Shown here: piece by piece, positions 1 to 14,212 of the stretch
Layout of the letters: the number at the start of each line of letters is the position of its first letter
Numbering within the stretch: the stretch's first letter is position 1
From: Plicaturopsis crispa FD-325 SS-3
Lineage: Eukaryota; Basidiomycota; Agaricomycetes; Amylocorticiales; Amylocorticiaceae
Direction: 5' to 3'
NCBI GenBank assembly: GCA_000827205.1
Contig: KN832554.1
Coordinates: forward strand, 2,318,892 to 2,382,891
DNA: 64,000 nt
Translations under genes and position numbers: made by a program
The notes under the pieces: generated by a model
The model's database searches: none
Told to the model about the DNA's origin: nothing
The model's input: the letters and a program-made list of their open reading frames with translations, nothing else

Positions 1-87
1 ATCGCGGCCGCACGAAAAAATACGCAACACATAGATTGTTAAACAAAGCAGGGATGAAAGCGGGGACCACATGATCGGGAGCGAGTA

Positions 88-2667
88 TTAGGGTGTAGGT
101 GGTTCGTGAGTGTGTGCATCGACAGGCTCACCGGCCGCATCGAGGGGCCAGAATGTGTTGCGGAACAAATTGTCAGGATCGTACTTCCGCTTGAGCGAGG
201 CCAGACGCTCCCAATTATCGCCATACACAGACATCGTGCGTTGAGCAGCTTCATGACGGCCAAGGAACTGTTTGAACCCCGATGTCTCAGCGACACGCCG
301 TGCGACCAAGAAAAACATACAAAAAACTCACACTTGGAAATGGCCCGCCGGTGGAGACGTTTTTCAAGGTTCCATGTATCCACTGTCGGAAAGCAGGTCA
401 GTGAGCGCCCTGTTCGCATGATGTGTACGGTTGATACACACCTCCTCCGCTGATAGAATGCACCGCGGGTCCTCTACACCTACATCCCACTGGTGCAGAG
501 CTGCGACCGTGAACTTAGCTTCACGCTGTGCCTTCGGCAGACACGTATCCTCGAAGTCAGCGATGGCGCCCCCTGCAAGCTCAAATAGCCATGCTATACG
601 CCGATGTATTGAGAAGGAGAGCGTCGTGAGATGGGAAAAGGTACGCACTGCAACCGACGGGGGCATCTGCGAACTGCATCACGGTCTGGTTGATAACGGA
701 GTCTGGAAGCGAGCTGATCAACGCCGAGCGAATAAACCAATGTCTTCCAGCTGTATGGCACAGTCAGGATGATACTTCTAACCTAGTTAAATCGTTAGGA
801 CATACCTTTGCCGCGCAGCACCTGCGCGACACTGTCCTGGTGAGTAAGGAATGACTTCTCCGCTACCTCATTTAAGAGGCACGGTTCGCCATCCCAGCTC
901 GACAGTGCTTTGAGATACTCGGTACCCTTCTCTCGCGGACCAACATAGCATATTTGGATCACTACGAGCGAGTCTTTTCCGGCAGGGCCAGCGGTGAGTA
1001 GACAGTTCGCGTATAGTTCACGAGGTGCATTCTTAATGCAGTCTCTGAAATGTTGGATAAGCGAGGGTGCAGTGGCACGGTGGAACCGGCTGAAAATAAC
1101 GTGTCAGCGCACCCGTAAGATTAAAGTGGTAATTTGGGCGTACTAGATGATGTTTCCAGCGAAGACGATAGGTACAGGAAACGCCTTCGCCTTGTAACGA
1201 GTGGCAACGCCGAAGACAGTACCTGCGCCTCTGATAGCCCACCACAGATCTTAATTGCGAAGGTGAGCCCTGAAATGCACAACGTGCTTGTTGTCGTAGA
1301 AAACCGTACCCGTGTTTTCCTTTTCGCTCACAATCACGACCTTTCCATCCGCGAGAACCATCTCGACTTCGACTAAGTTGTCGACACTCAGGCCGTGCAA
1401 GCGGCTGAGGAAACCAAAACCTCCGAGGAGCATGATGGACGAGCCTACCGGATGAGCCGCACTATACATAAGATCAATATAGCAAACCGAAGTGACACCA
1501 TTTGAGGATAACTCACGTCGGTACATGATACGGAATGACCGTGGACTGCCCAGTGAGAGCCGTGGCCTCTAGCGGCCGCGAAGCCGTGAACTGGTCTATC
1601 TCCTTCTGCCGCCTCCCCGCGCCAAACGTCACGTAGGCGTATTTGTGGACCGGGCGGGAGAGTGTCGCAAGCGCGGAGTCTGTTACCGAAGGCATCATGC
1701 TTCCAAACACATTACCCGACCAGGGGCTGAATGAGGCCTGCGAGGTGTATGTAGTTTGGAGTGCCCCAGGAGGAGGGGCAGGGGGGAAACGTGATGGTGT
1801 CGCGTTGAGGTAACCAAACGGATCAGAGCTGGGTGCTGCGGGCACACTGCTTGGCTTGTCGGCCTCGTCTGCAGCAGACGAGGAAGAAGACCTAGATGTA
1901 GCACTCGTAGAAACACCGCTGGAGCTGCGCGCACTTGCAGACGCAGCGCTGGACACGGATTCATCGGAAGGCAGCCTTAGAGGGGCAGCATCGTGCGACT
2001 GGATTCGTCGTCGCACACTAGCGGAAGGGCCATCATGACGACTGCCGGAAGACAGTGGGCTACCGAGAAAAAGTGCGACAGCAGATGCCGCAGAGCTATA
2101 AGTTCGGAGATCGCTGTCTTCTTCTCTGCGGCGTTTACCACCTTGTGCAGAATCGCCGACTCTGCTCTGGTCTATGCAGGCCGGGATCTGCGCCAGGCTA
2201 GTGAACGTCCCGTCAGGCTTCGGAGTTTCGATGTCTATGTCGGCCAATTGACTGAGGTCCATGACAATATCACCGCCGATAGCCCACCCGCCCGTTCCAT
2301 AGCCTCCTGCCTTAACAGAAGGTGAAAGACTATGTTTCTTGCAAAATAGAATAATCCTATATATAAGTACGAAGTTCATGAGATGTCCTTTTGGTATGTA
2401 GCAGTCTGATAGAGGCTTACTTGCTAACGTCTGCGGCATCTAGCGGGCAAACGACTGCTTTAGCAGAGGTCTTGACATTTCCGTTGAATATTTTCGTATA
2501 TTCAAGGTAGCTTTGATTCAATCTGGTGAGCAAGACCAGGAAATTTTCGAACGGTGCACATACTTTGGATCATCCCGCAGATAAACGCTCCCTCTTACGC
2601 TTGCGCCCAATTCCTGATACAGGTCCTCCGAAAGCGGGGACGAGGCGAGGTTTAGTTTCAGAGCCAT
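88..2667 (-). CDS. FAD-linked oxidase (FAD_binding_4 / BBE type) with a large low-complexity insert
   Basis: Likely a flavin-dependent oxidase or dehydrogenase of the berberine-bridge-enzyme/6-hydroxynicotine-oxidase family; the substrate is unknown. The start at 2667 opens with MALKLNLASSPLSEDLYQEL. An intron (GTATGT...CAG) lies near 2530-2575, and further introns separate the FAD-binding blocks SVKAGGYGTGGWAIGGD, LMLLGGFGFLSRLHGL-like, and DLWWAIRGAGTVFGVATRYK, then a substrate-domain block with AALHQWDVG, and the C-terminal BBE block YDPDNLFRNTFWPLD, stop at 88. Two oddities are seen directly. The usual GGH of covalent flavin attachment reads GGY (codon 2299-2301). About 180 Ser/Ala/Pro-rich residues with a basic KRRREED patch (about 1650-2190) interrupt the FAD-binding domain between the DLSQLADIDIETP strand and YAYVTFGAGRRQKEID. 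Family membership is secure; exon ends are approximate. Confidence 0.85.
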
Positions 2668-3880
2668 GCCTAGATTCCGCGTGGTTTTGGCGCTGAAAGT
2701 TTGGGGGATACCACGACCGGACGAGTGGGCTGGTGGCTCGACTTATATGCCATTTGGGCTGTGGGGCGAGCATGAAATAAGATTCCAACGAGGCAACGCA
2801 GATGCGGCTTTCGTCGCCTCTAAAGAGGAGATCGAAGTCCGCGGCACAGACAGGGGCTCGCATCGATTCGGATTTTGGTAAGTAGGTTCATCGACTTTGT
2901 CTCTTCGTTTGCTCTTCTCAAATGATCTCCGTTCATCAACATAGAAAGTGCTGTGTCTAGTAGATGCTAGTTACTAGCAGGTGCGCAAGTTTATTGCTTT
3001 TATGTCATGGCGCTCAACACCGGGAGGATCCTGCAATTCCACTGCCAGGCAGCCTGGTTCGTTGCATTTTCAAGTTTGGACTCGGGCCTGCTTTGGAAGG
3101 GCGGGTTTCCTTGCCGGGCGGCGGTATGGCGTCAAACCTGCGGTATGTAATGACGTGCAGTGCCTATACCGCCTGAAACGGAGATCAAGATGGTTTCGTT
3201 CGTCCTGTCGCAGCTCAGGAGCATCATACTGATTAAGACCGTTTCTCCCTAGCCTCTGAATCCTTGACAAACTTCTGCTCAATCGCGGCGTGGTCACACG
3301 AAGTGGCAAGAAGGGTGCGAGGGGCAGAAATACGCCAAATCGCCCTGGCGACTCCGTTGCATGGTTTAGCTAAATTGCTAAAACCATTCGTCTGCCAATC
3401 CAATCCGTACGTCTTCAGCCGTTGCTATGTCGCGGGCGATGCAAACGCCTGCTGCCTGTTCTCTGCCGATCTAACCTCATAGGGCTTTGTCACGTAACGG
3501 CAATCAACTCTCCCATGACTCTCGGTCGTGCGCCCTCAGACGGCGTTTGGAATGTAGCGGTCAAAGGTGCTCAGTGGTTTTTCTAATTCATATGTACTTA
3601 CTTGGGCACAATTTACACAATATCATACCGGTCTGAGCAAGAACCCCAGGTTGTCATCGCTCCTTCCATTGCCTTGACTCAAAATGCAATGTCGTTTGTT
3701 TGTGAGTCAACGTCCAGTCTTCGGGGAGCCTGTCTAGCAAGTAAAAGTTGTCTGGGGTAAAGGTAGTAAGGTCCGATAGCAATCATCATGTACTTATAGA
3801 GGACTTCAATCCGATAGAGTAGTAGCATTCCGTCCATTCCTCTCCCTCTGGTTATCTGGTAACATGCGAATCGGCGGCTC
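2668..3880. other. Intergenic, no gene supported
   Basis: Only short open frames (up to about 85 codons) on both strands, none with a recognisable motif or a convincing splice pattern. It must contain the promoter of the FAD oxidase at its left end and the 3' end of the hypothetical gene at its right end. Confidence 0.5.
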
Positions 3881-5102
3881 TCACCCTCTCCTGATTGTAC
3901 TCCCCGATTTCGCGTTCGTCGCCCACGACAGCAGAAATGGCTCGGTGAGCGCTATGAGAACTTCATCCAAGATCGGACGGATACTCTTGCGCGGCATCGT
4001 CTTTGTGGCGGCGGGGAGTTGTGTGGCTTGTTGTACAGAGCTGCAGCTCGCTCGTGTCTCGTGTTCATCGTCGTGGAGGAGGTCCTCAAATTCTTCATCG
4101 CGCAGTTCTTGGCGCGGTACATCCGCGTTGTGTAGCAACGGAGCGTTGTGCGGCGGAACCTCAGTGTGCAGAGCGACCGTGGTCGGAGAGTCCGAGGACT
4201 CGATGCATGAGGGGCGAGCAGGAGTCGGTTGTGGAAGAGCCGAAAGTGGTCGACGAGACGAGACTGAGAGCGGCTCCTTATTTTTATCCTCTTCTGAGTC
4301 GAGGATGCCCAGATTTTTGCGGGCAGACTGAAGGTACGACGCGTATGGCCCTTCGCGTGATTTTGCATGTAGCTCCGCGTAGAACTGTGAATACGTCCTC
4401 GCTAATCCGTGTGCTTTTTTGTGCGTGGGCAGTGAGCGAGGCTCGTGTGTATCTTGAGCTATGTTCCTTGGCTGATGTATCCGGCGGTCAGGTATGCAAA
4501 GGAAGCGGATAAATCGAGCAAATCACCTTGCGGGCAGAATGAGATGACTTGTGTATTTTCGTTGGCTGTCGTGCGGCGTCAAAAAGCGATTGCTCGTGGG
4601 GAACCGGGAGGCTTTTGCGTTGGGAGGCGATGTAGCGCTCGTCGCCGACGCGAGCACCATGCTCCCCAAGTATACTATCCATAAGACCAGTGTCGTCGGA
4701 AAGCATCCTTGTACGTGCGAACTCCCGGTCAAGATCTATTCGAGACTTTCTAGAGTCTTCTGAGGCGCGAAGACTAGCAGAGATAGAGGCAGGATCCTGT
4801 AAGTGCGAGGCGGCGTTGGTCACAGGCGTGCAGATCGAGGGTAATTCGATAGAAGATTGCGATATAGGACTGTTCATCGAAAGAAAATGACGGGGGTTAT
4901 CAAACAGTGACGGCAGCTTGTCTGCGCTTTCTGGGGAGGACCGAGGTTGCGAGGATGGCGGGGACGACATGGACGCTGGTTTTTGCAGGCTCGAGACGAT
5001 GGATTGCTCGTTTGAACTCGAGGGCTTCGTTGCAGGATACGGTGCATAACGCGGACGATTGACAGGGCCAGTATCGATCTTTTTGGGAGGTTTGAACGGC
5101 AT
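3881..5102 (-). CDS. Hypothetical protein, disordered N-terminal half
   Basis: I do not recognise this protein. Translation from the ATG at 5102 begins MPFKPPKKIDTGPVNRPRYA and runs through a Ser/Pro-rich region with SLFDNPRHFLS and SILGEHGARVGDERY to SSHSARK. It then joins, across a roughly 135-nt intron (GTGATT...CACAG), an exon beginning FYAELHAKSREGPYASYLQS, followed by RKNLGILDSEEDKNKE. The acidic stretch DEEFEDLLHDDEHE and a hydrophobic C-terminal helix-like block (ILDEVLIALTEPFLLSWA) precede the stop at 3881-3883. The in-frame join across a clean GT-AG intron argues that it is real. It starts about 240 nt downstream of the PMR1-like stop on the same strand. Function unknown. Confidence 0.6.
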
Positions 5103-5340
5103 TTCTGAAATGAGGAGAAACAAGAAATGAGGAATATTATAATTAATTTCAGAAACGCGGTCGCGTCAAAGTCACGGGGTTCGAAATCAAGCGCCGCATG
5201 AAAAATACTGTACAGCTGCAGATGATGGGACCGACTAACATCCTTTTCGCTAGTAGACAAGTGGTCTGAAGCCATAAATATATCTGCCAGTGGCACTAGT
5301 ATGATTGTCAGGTAAGTAGATAAATAAATCCCGCCAACGC

Positions 5341-8997
<3,657 letters not shown>

Positions 8998-10758
8998 CTA
9001 CGGGGGCACAGCGTCGTAGAAATAGTACAGCTTTAAGCAGGTTTTGAAGGTTTGAGATGCTGGCCGCGCGAACACTGCCACGACTCGTGCACACGCGCTT
9101 GCGGTTTCGGCCAAGGCCATGTAATTAGTTTTCTTCTCGAATCTCAGCGACTAGTACGGACATGGAGGGAGTTCAAAATACCGAGACTTGAGGGGCAAAA
9201 GCACTCGAGGTGAGTGAGGCAGGTAAGCTGATATATAAATGTGCGCCATAGAGAACCAGTCATTGAAACATCGGTTACGACTGAGCGAAAGTTATGTACC
9301 CGGCCGGCTTGCGACCAGCCCATACTGTATACACCGCCATTTTTCCCCCAGCTTGTAACCAGCTGCATCCGATTCCGAGACCGGATGTTTCCATCGTCTG
9401 ATTTGCGGGTGGTCCTCAGCTGGCTGCCAGTTTCATCAGAAAATGGCAGCACGGTGGTGCCAGCTCTAGCTGAGTACCAGCCTTTGAAAGACCTGGTAAG
9501 ATTCTGTGTCGACACCTGTTAGGCTGTAATATCTAAGAAAGCGGTTTGCTGAATTTTCCTGTACAATCTGGGGCCTGAAAGCGTGCATTTAAATTATGAA
9601 TAAAATCAGATATATTTGCAAATGATACTAACTAAGTACAACGATGTATGCTACTGCGCGAAATGTAGCATCGAAACCGTAGATAAATACTTACTAGCGT
9701 CGCGGAGGAACCAGTGGACCTTGTGTGTGTTTCCCATGCGACAAAAGTCATTCTTAATTCTTGAAGAGTCTGCAATGCATGATGATAGAACTCACTGGTA
9801 AACCAATCATCATTCAACGTGGTCAGATACGGCTCCCACTCGACGTGAACGGTTATGTTGACCGACCGCGCGGTGGGGATCTACATGTAAGCAAGCTAAT
9901 TTCTTCCTGTGATGCACATCGTGATAAAGAACTCACCCCACCTGCATGCCGGCCTAGTCCCTTCCACTGGAGATGTCCGCCCGCTATGTACATTTCATGT
10001 GGTCCGTGTCGTCAGACAACTACCTGACTAAAAGAATGTTGTGGTCAGAAAGGATAGAGCACAACATAGATCGTAGACGTACCAGTACAAGAGGATGCGG
10101 GGCAGACAAACACATTCTAAATCTGAGAATGCCAGTGTTAGCGCGCGCGAGCAAGTTGTTAGACCGCAAACTGCGCAACGTACAGCGCAAATCCGAGAGG
10201 CCAAGTGGTGTGGGCATAACCTTGGTCGGGGGCGCTTTGCACGCAGCGTACAGCACACAGCGACATTGCATGGCGGGGAGGGCAAGACGCAGGAGACGTG
10301 ATGGTGGTGAGAGACAAAAAGCACAAGAGCACAAAGAGTCGGTCCGTCGCGGGTGTAACCCGAGTGGTTTAGGGCAGCTCTATTTGAACTTGGTGGTTTT
10401 CGCAAAATTGGGCCCGGAGACGTCTGGTCAAGAGCTGAACGCAAAATCTGACCGCGCAGCTGGAGCCGACATGGGACCGGACGAATAACAGCTATTCCCC
10501 GAGGTCATAAGCGGGGCCCTTGTTTGCTCGCAGCTGCGTGAATACATGTGGCTCTTAGATAATTTCATTGTCTAACAATCCCGGTGATGACCGGCTGCAC
10601 CCATGCTGAACCGAGCTGATCATTTTTATTGTCTATAGCTGAATTTTTCAGCTGGACTCGCTGTTTCGGACAGTTGGCGGTGTACTTGCAGTACTTAATT
10701 GAGGACTGTGTCACAGTGAGCATCATTGATAAACAAACAAGCCCGCCTGGAGAACTGC
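8998..10758. other. Long intergenic stretch, no supported gene
   Basis: About 1.76 kb between the PMR1-like start and the hydrolase stop. Open frames up to 171 codons exist (plus strand about 9973-10488; antisense 10028-10444), but their composition is rich in Arg, Cys and Ser with no motif, and they overlap one another on opposite strands, as chance frames do. The left end must contain the PMR1-like promoter. Confidence 0.5.
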
Positions 10759-12282
10759 TCATTGAAAGAACGACGCCAGCTGGTATAAGACCCCCTCGTC
10801 TTCGCAGATGTCTACATGACCGCCGACCAAAGGTTTGACAAGCAATACCCTCCCGCCATCCGAGCGGCGGAACTCGTCCATGACCCCATACTTCGGCATG
10901 ATAGTGTGGTTAACCAGAGCGGCGACTCGATGCCCGCGCTCAGTTTTTATGGATTGGTAGCTTTTCCACTGCGCGTCAGTCCAGGCCGAAGAAATCGAAG
11001 GGGTGTTGGGAAGCGATGGAAGAAGAGAGGACATGATGGCAAAGAACAGCTTGTCCGCGTGCGATTGAGGAACAGATTTATCGTCCTTTGCATGCGCAAT
11101 AAAGAACGGGGCTTGAATCTCCTGCAAACCGGGTTGTAAAATAAATCAACAAATCATAGCCGGTCAACATTGAATATTGAGGATCCTAACGTACTTTGAT
11201 TTTCGAGATGGTGTCGAACTTGGTGTGTATAAATTTGAAGAAGGTTTCTGAGACAGCATTAGCTACGCTAGGCCACAATATAGCTCCCACTCACCCTCAA
11301 GGCCGGCCAGGGAAAGCTGCTTTGTCAGTGGCCAGATACCGAAAAGCTTATATGTCCCAGCTAGTAATCGTACGCTAGCAAATGGAGCAAGCAGCGCGAC
11401 GCCCTTCGGATGCACATTTTGACGTGCCAGCTCCACAGCAAGTTGCGTTGTGACACCAGTGCCCATGCTGTGGCCGACAATGATGATATCCTCCGGTTTG
11501 GCGCCTCGCTCGACTAGCCAATCCCAAGCTGCGCGAGCATCTAACGCAACGCCCTCCTCGCTAGGCGCTCCTGTGCTATCGCCGAAGCCTCGATAGTCAA
11601 TGGCGAGCACATTGGCCGGAAGAAGCGACGATAATTCCCTTCGTGTCGTGAGAAAGTGAGCACTATCGTTTACTGTGTTGAGACGACATGCACTAACTTG
11701 TATAATCGCACGCGGGTGGGGTGAGCGCGAGTGCGTGATGCGGCGTGGAAATACAGTACCGTAGGATAGTGTGGTAAGACGGAAGGGATATGGTCCTTCT
11801 CAAAGGAAATGGGAGTCGGGATAGAGGCCAGCGAGCTGTAGTAAGGCCTAGGAAGGGTGAACCACGCTCCTAGGGTGATATTGTCTGATGTTGTAATGTC
11901 CAGGTTTATCGTCTTTCCAGCTGTTGTAATATAAAATAATCAGAACCGACATATATATGTGCCAAGCGTTTGATTGCATCGGAGGAAGCCCTGAGATTGC
12001 ATCTAGGATAACACTCACGGGCGAGTCCGTAGTGCTCTGGTACACCATCGAATTGTGACCAGGGCCATCTAATGGCATGCTGAAATATAAGTCTGGGACG
12101 GAACATTGTGATCGTCGTACCTATCATGCAATGATACGACCGGCGTGAGCGTACCGTGATTGAATTGGAGGGGTGAAGGCCAGAACAACCAGTCCACTGT
12201 ACGCAGCTAATGCAGCGAGTAGTATGGTGTGTGCACGCCACAAAAAGCCCTCATTTGGATGGGAGTTTGCAGGAGGCGCCAT
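10759..12282 (-). CDS. Membrane-anchored alpha/beta-hydrolase, ABHD12/Bem46-like
   Basis: A serine hydrolase likely acting on lipids or acylglycerols; ABHD12 relatives cleave lysophosphatidylserine and monoacylglycerol, but the substrate here is unknown. The first ATG in frame is at 12282 (MAPPANSHPNEGFLWRAH), followed by one membrane helix (ILLAALAAYSGLVVLAF). Later exons give INLDITTSDNITLGAWFTLP, PTVLYFH, LAIDYRGFGDSTG, the nucleophile elbow IIVGHSMGTG, and ALLAPFASV. The last exon has the acid in FFIAHAKDDKSVP and the histidine in LVGGHVDICEDEG, so the Ser-Asp-His triad is complete. It is divided by about six short introns. It shares an approximately 450-nt divergent promoter with the RS-rich gene. 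Family call is firm; orthology to ABHD12 or Bem46 is inferred. Confidence 0.87.
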
Positions 12283-12728
12283 GCCAGATCGTCGTGACGG
12301 TACAATTGTCAATCGTAAGTCGTTACGGTCACCGCGTCAACTTCGAAGGCTATCTGCGAGATCATTCCGTATAGTTCACTCCGAGTGTCTGCCACCAGAT
12401 GAGATCTGAGAAACGAAGAGCTGCGTACCAAATAAGAAAGCAGTCTAGGAAATCCTCGGGGATTCCAACAAGGTTTCAAAACAAGCACTGTGACTCAGTA
12501 AAACCCGCAGCAGTTGGCCAAATGAAGCGAAAGCGTTGAGTCCATGCACGCAGGATGCTGACAAATACGACCAAATAAATAAGCCAGTACTTCCCAGTTT
12601 CAGTTACTTACCAGCTCGACATCAGTTCACGAAACATTCGGCTTCTGCATTCTCTACGGCTTCACATTCTCTGACATCCCCGTGAACGCCTGTTCTTTCG
12701 GCGCGAAATATACAAAACATAGTGGTCC
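12283..12728. promoter_or_regulatory. Divergent promoter region (hydrolase / RS-rich gene)
   Basis: A 446-nt interval between two divergently oriented start codons, so it should hold both promoters. I see no clear TATA box or repeat that would say more. Confidence 0.5.
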
Positions 12729-13857
12729 ATGGTTTCAAGCCGACTCGGACGCGACGCAAGGTCCCGGAGCAGGAGTGTCGAGAGGACACGCAGAGACACT
12801 GAACACGATCGGTCTCGGCGAGGGGAACCAGAGAAAGACAGGGAGAGCCATAGGAGAAGAGACGATGGTCATAAACCAAAGTCCCACCGGCGAAGTCGGT
12901 CCAGGTCTGCCTCACCGGTGTCGCGCCGGCACCGATCACGCTCGCGCAGTCCCAGACGACGTTCGCGGTCGCGGAGTCGAGACGAGGGCCGCGAAAAACG
13001 CAAGCGACCTCGCTCTCGTTCAGCGTCCAGCGCGTCGTCGGATAACTCGGAGGATTCCCATAAACGTCGGAAAAGGGAGAAGCACAGGCGTAAGGAGAAG
13101 AAGGAGCGTAAACGCGAGAAGAAGGACAAGAAGGGAAAGGTGTGTAGGCCTGCTGCTTATCCCTCCGCAATACGAGAGTTTCTGAAGGGATAAATATTTA
13201 CCTATAGAAAAAGCAAAGTGCCTCCATGACCTCGCAGTGGGGGAAGCACGGAATAATCAACGAGTCTGAGTACGTCGCGTCCACTAGGACGAATCCGTGA
13301 TGCACTCAATGGGTATCACAGTATATTCAACAAGGAGCAAGAATTCCGGACCTGGCTCGTGGAAGAGCGAAAGATCAATCCCGAGTCTACGACGAAAGAG
13401 CAAAATAAACGGGAATTCGCTCGTTTTGTCGAGGATTTCAATACAGGTTTGTCTGCATATACGACACTCGCTCCTCTAGTCTAACTGTCAATCCAGCCAC
13501 TCTCCCTGACGAGAAATACTACAATCTTCCCGCATACGAGGCGCGCATGTCTGCATTGCGGCGTGGCGAGTTTGTACCACCATCAGACGACTCGTACGAC
13601 CCCATGGCAGACATGAAAGCGCATCAGAGTAGCCACAAACGCCAAACTGTCGAACACGAGAGCTATCTCACGAAGGAGCAACTACAAGAACTACGGAGAG
13701 TTCAGTTTGAACGCGTCGAGGTATGCGTCATCCTGCGTTCTAGGTTCAGCAGAGCTAACAATCGTGTTTCCTTCAGGCTGGCAAGATGAAACTGATGGGC
13801 ATGGATGTGAAACAGACCATGGGTGTGAGAATGGATGGGTCTATGTTTGACGGTTGA
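12729..13857 (+). CDS. RS-rich nuclear protein, SCI1-like C-terminal block
   Basis: The N-terminal 140 residues are dense in Arg-Ser and Lys-Glu dipeptides (SRSRSASPVSRRHRSRSRSP; KRRKREKHRRKEKKERKREK), a composition of splicing-associated nuclear proteins and of phosphorylation targets. Five exons can be joined in frame: an intron after KDKKGK (about 13139-13206); one of about 52 nt (GTACGT...TCACAG, about 13269-13320) giving GIINESDIFNKEQEFRTWLV; one giving FVEDFNTATLPDEKYYNLP; and one before AGKMKLMGMDVKQTMGVRMD. The stop is at 13855-13857. The D-F-x-K-x-x-EF-x-x-WL ... FVEDFN ... YY pattern resembles the conserved C-terminus of plant SCI1-like proteins. That link is from memory of the family and is only moderately certain. 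Confidence 0.8.
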
Positions 13858-14212
13858 TTCTATGTTCATCCACCACTCACCTGTCCTAGTACTAATTTAT
13901 GCATCGATCTGTATTATATACCGTTCCTGTTCTTGCCCATAGTAGCATTTCGCATCGTCGGCGCCCTGTGCGTTATTCCAGTAGGTATCCGTGTGTGGCC
14001 AGCCTTAGTGCTGCTGCAGCCCATCTGTGTAGCAGCTCTTAGCTAGTCGGCCTTCCGAAATCCGTAGACCGTGCGCGTCATCCTGAGCCGCGTGTTTGCT
14101 GCGGGTGTGCACGCGAAGCGCGGGGTCGACCTCAGTGTAACTCGTTCTTTTCTATCTTACTTTTGACCAACTTTGAGGACCGGTTGGTTACTACTCAATT
14201 ACACCACGTATC
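13858..14212. other. Intergenic between tandem plus-strand genes
   Basis: Contains the 3' end of the RS-rich gene and the promoter of the reductase gene; no motif recognised. Confidence 0.5.

Noticed and set aside
5170-5200. T-arm-like GGGTTCGAAATC
   Set aside because: Flanking bases do not pair as a T stem and no anticodon or D arm is present upstream.
10340-10420. tRNA-like D-arm (a CCCGAGTGGTTTAGG stretch)
   Set aside because: No T-loop (GTTCGA-type) or acceptor pairing follows within tRNA distance, so it is chance similarity.
9973-10488. Plus-strand 171-codon open frame
   Set aside because: Arg/Ser-rich composition, no motif, and overlapped by two antisense frames; no splice-supported extension.
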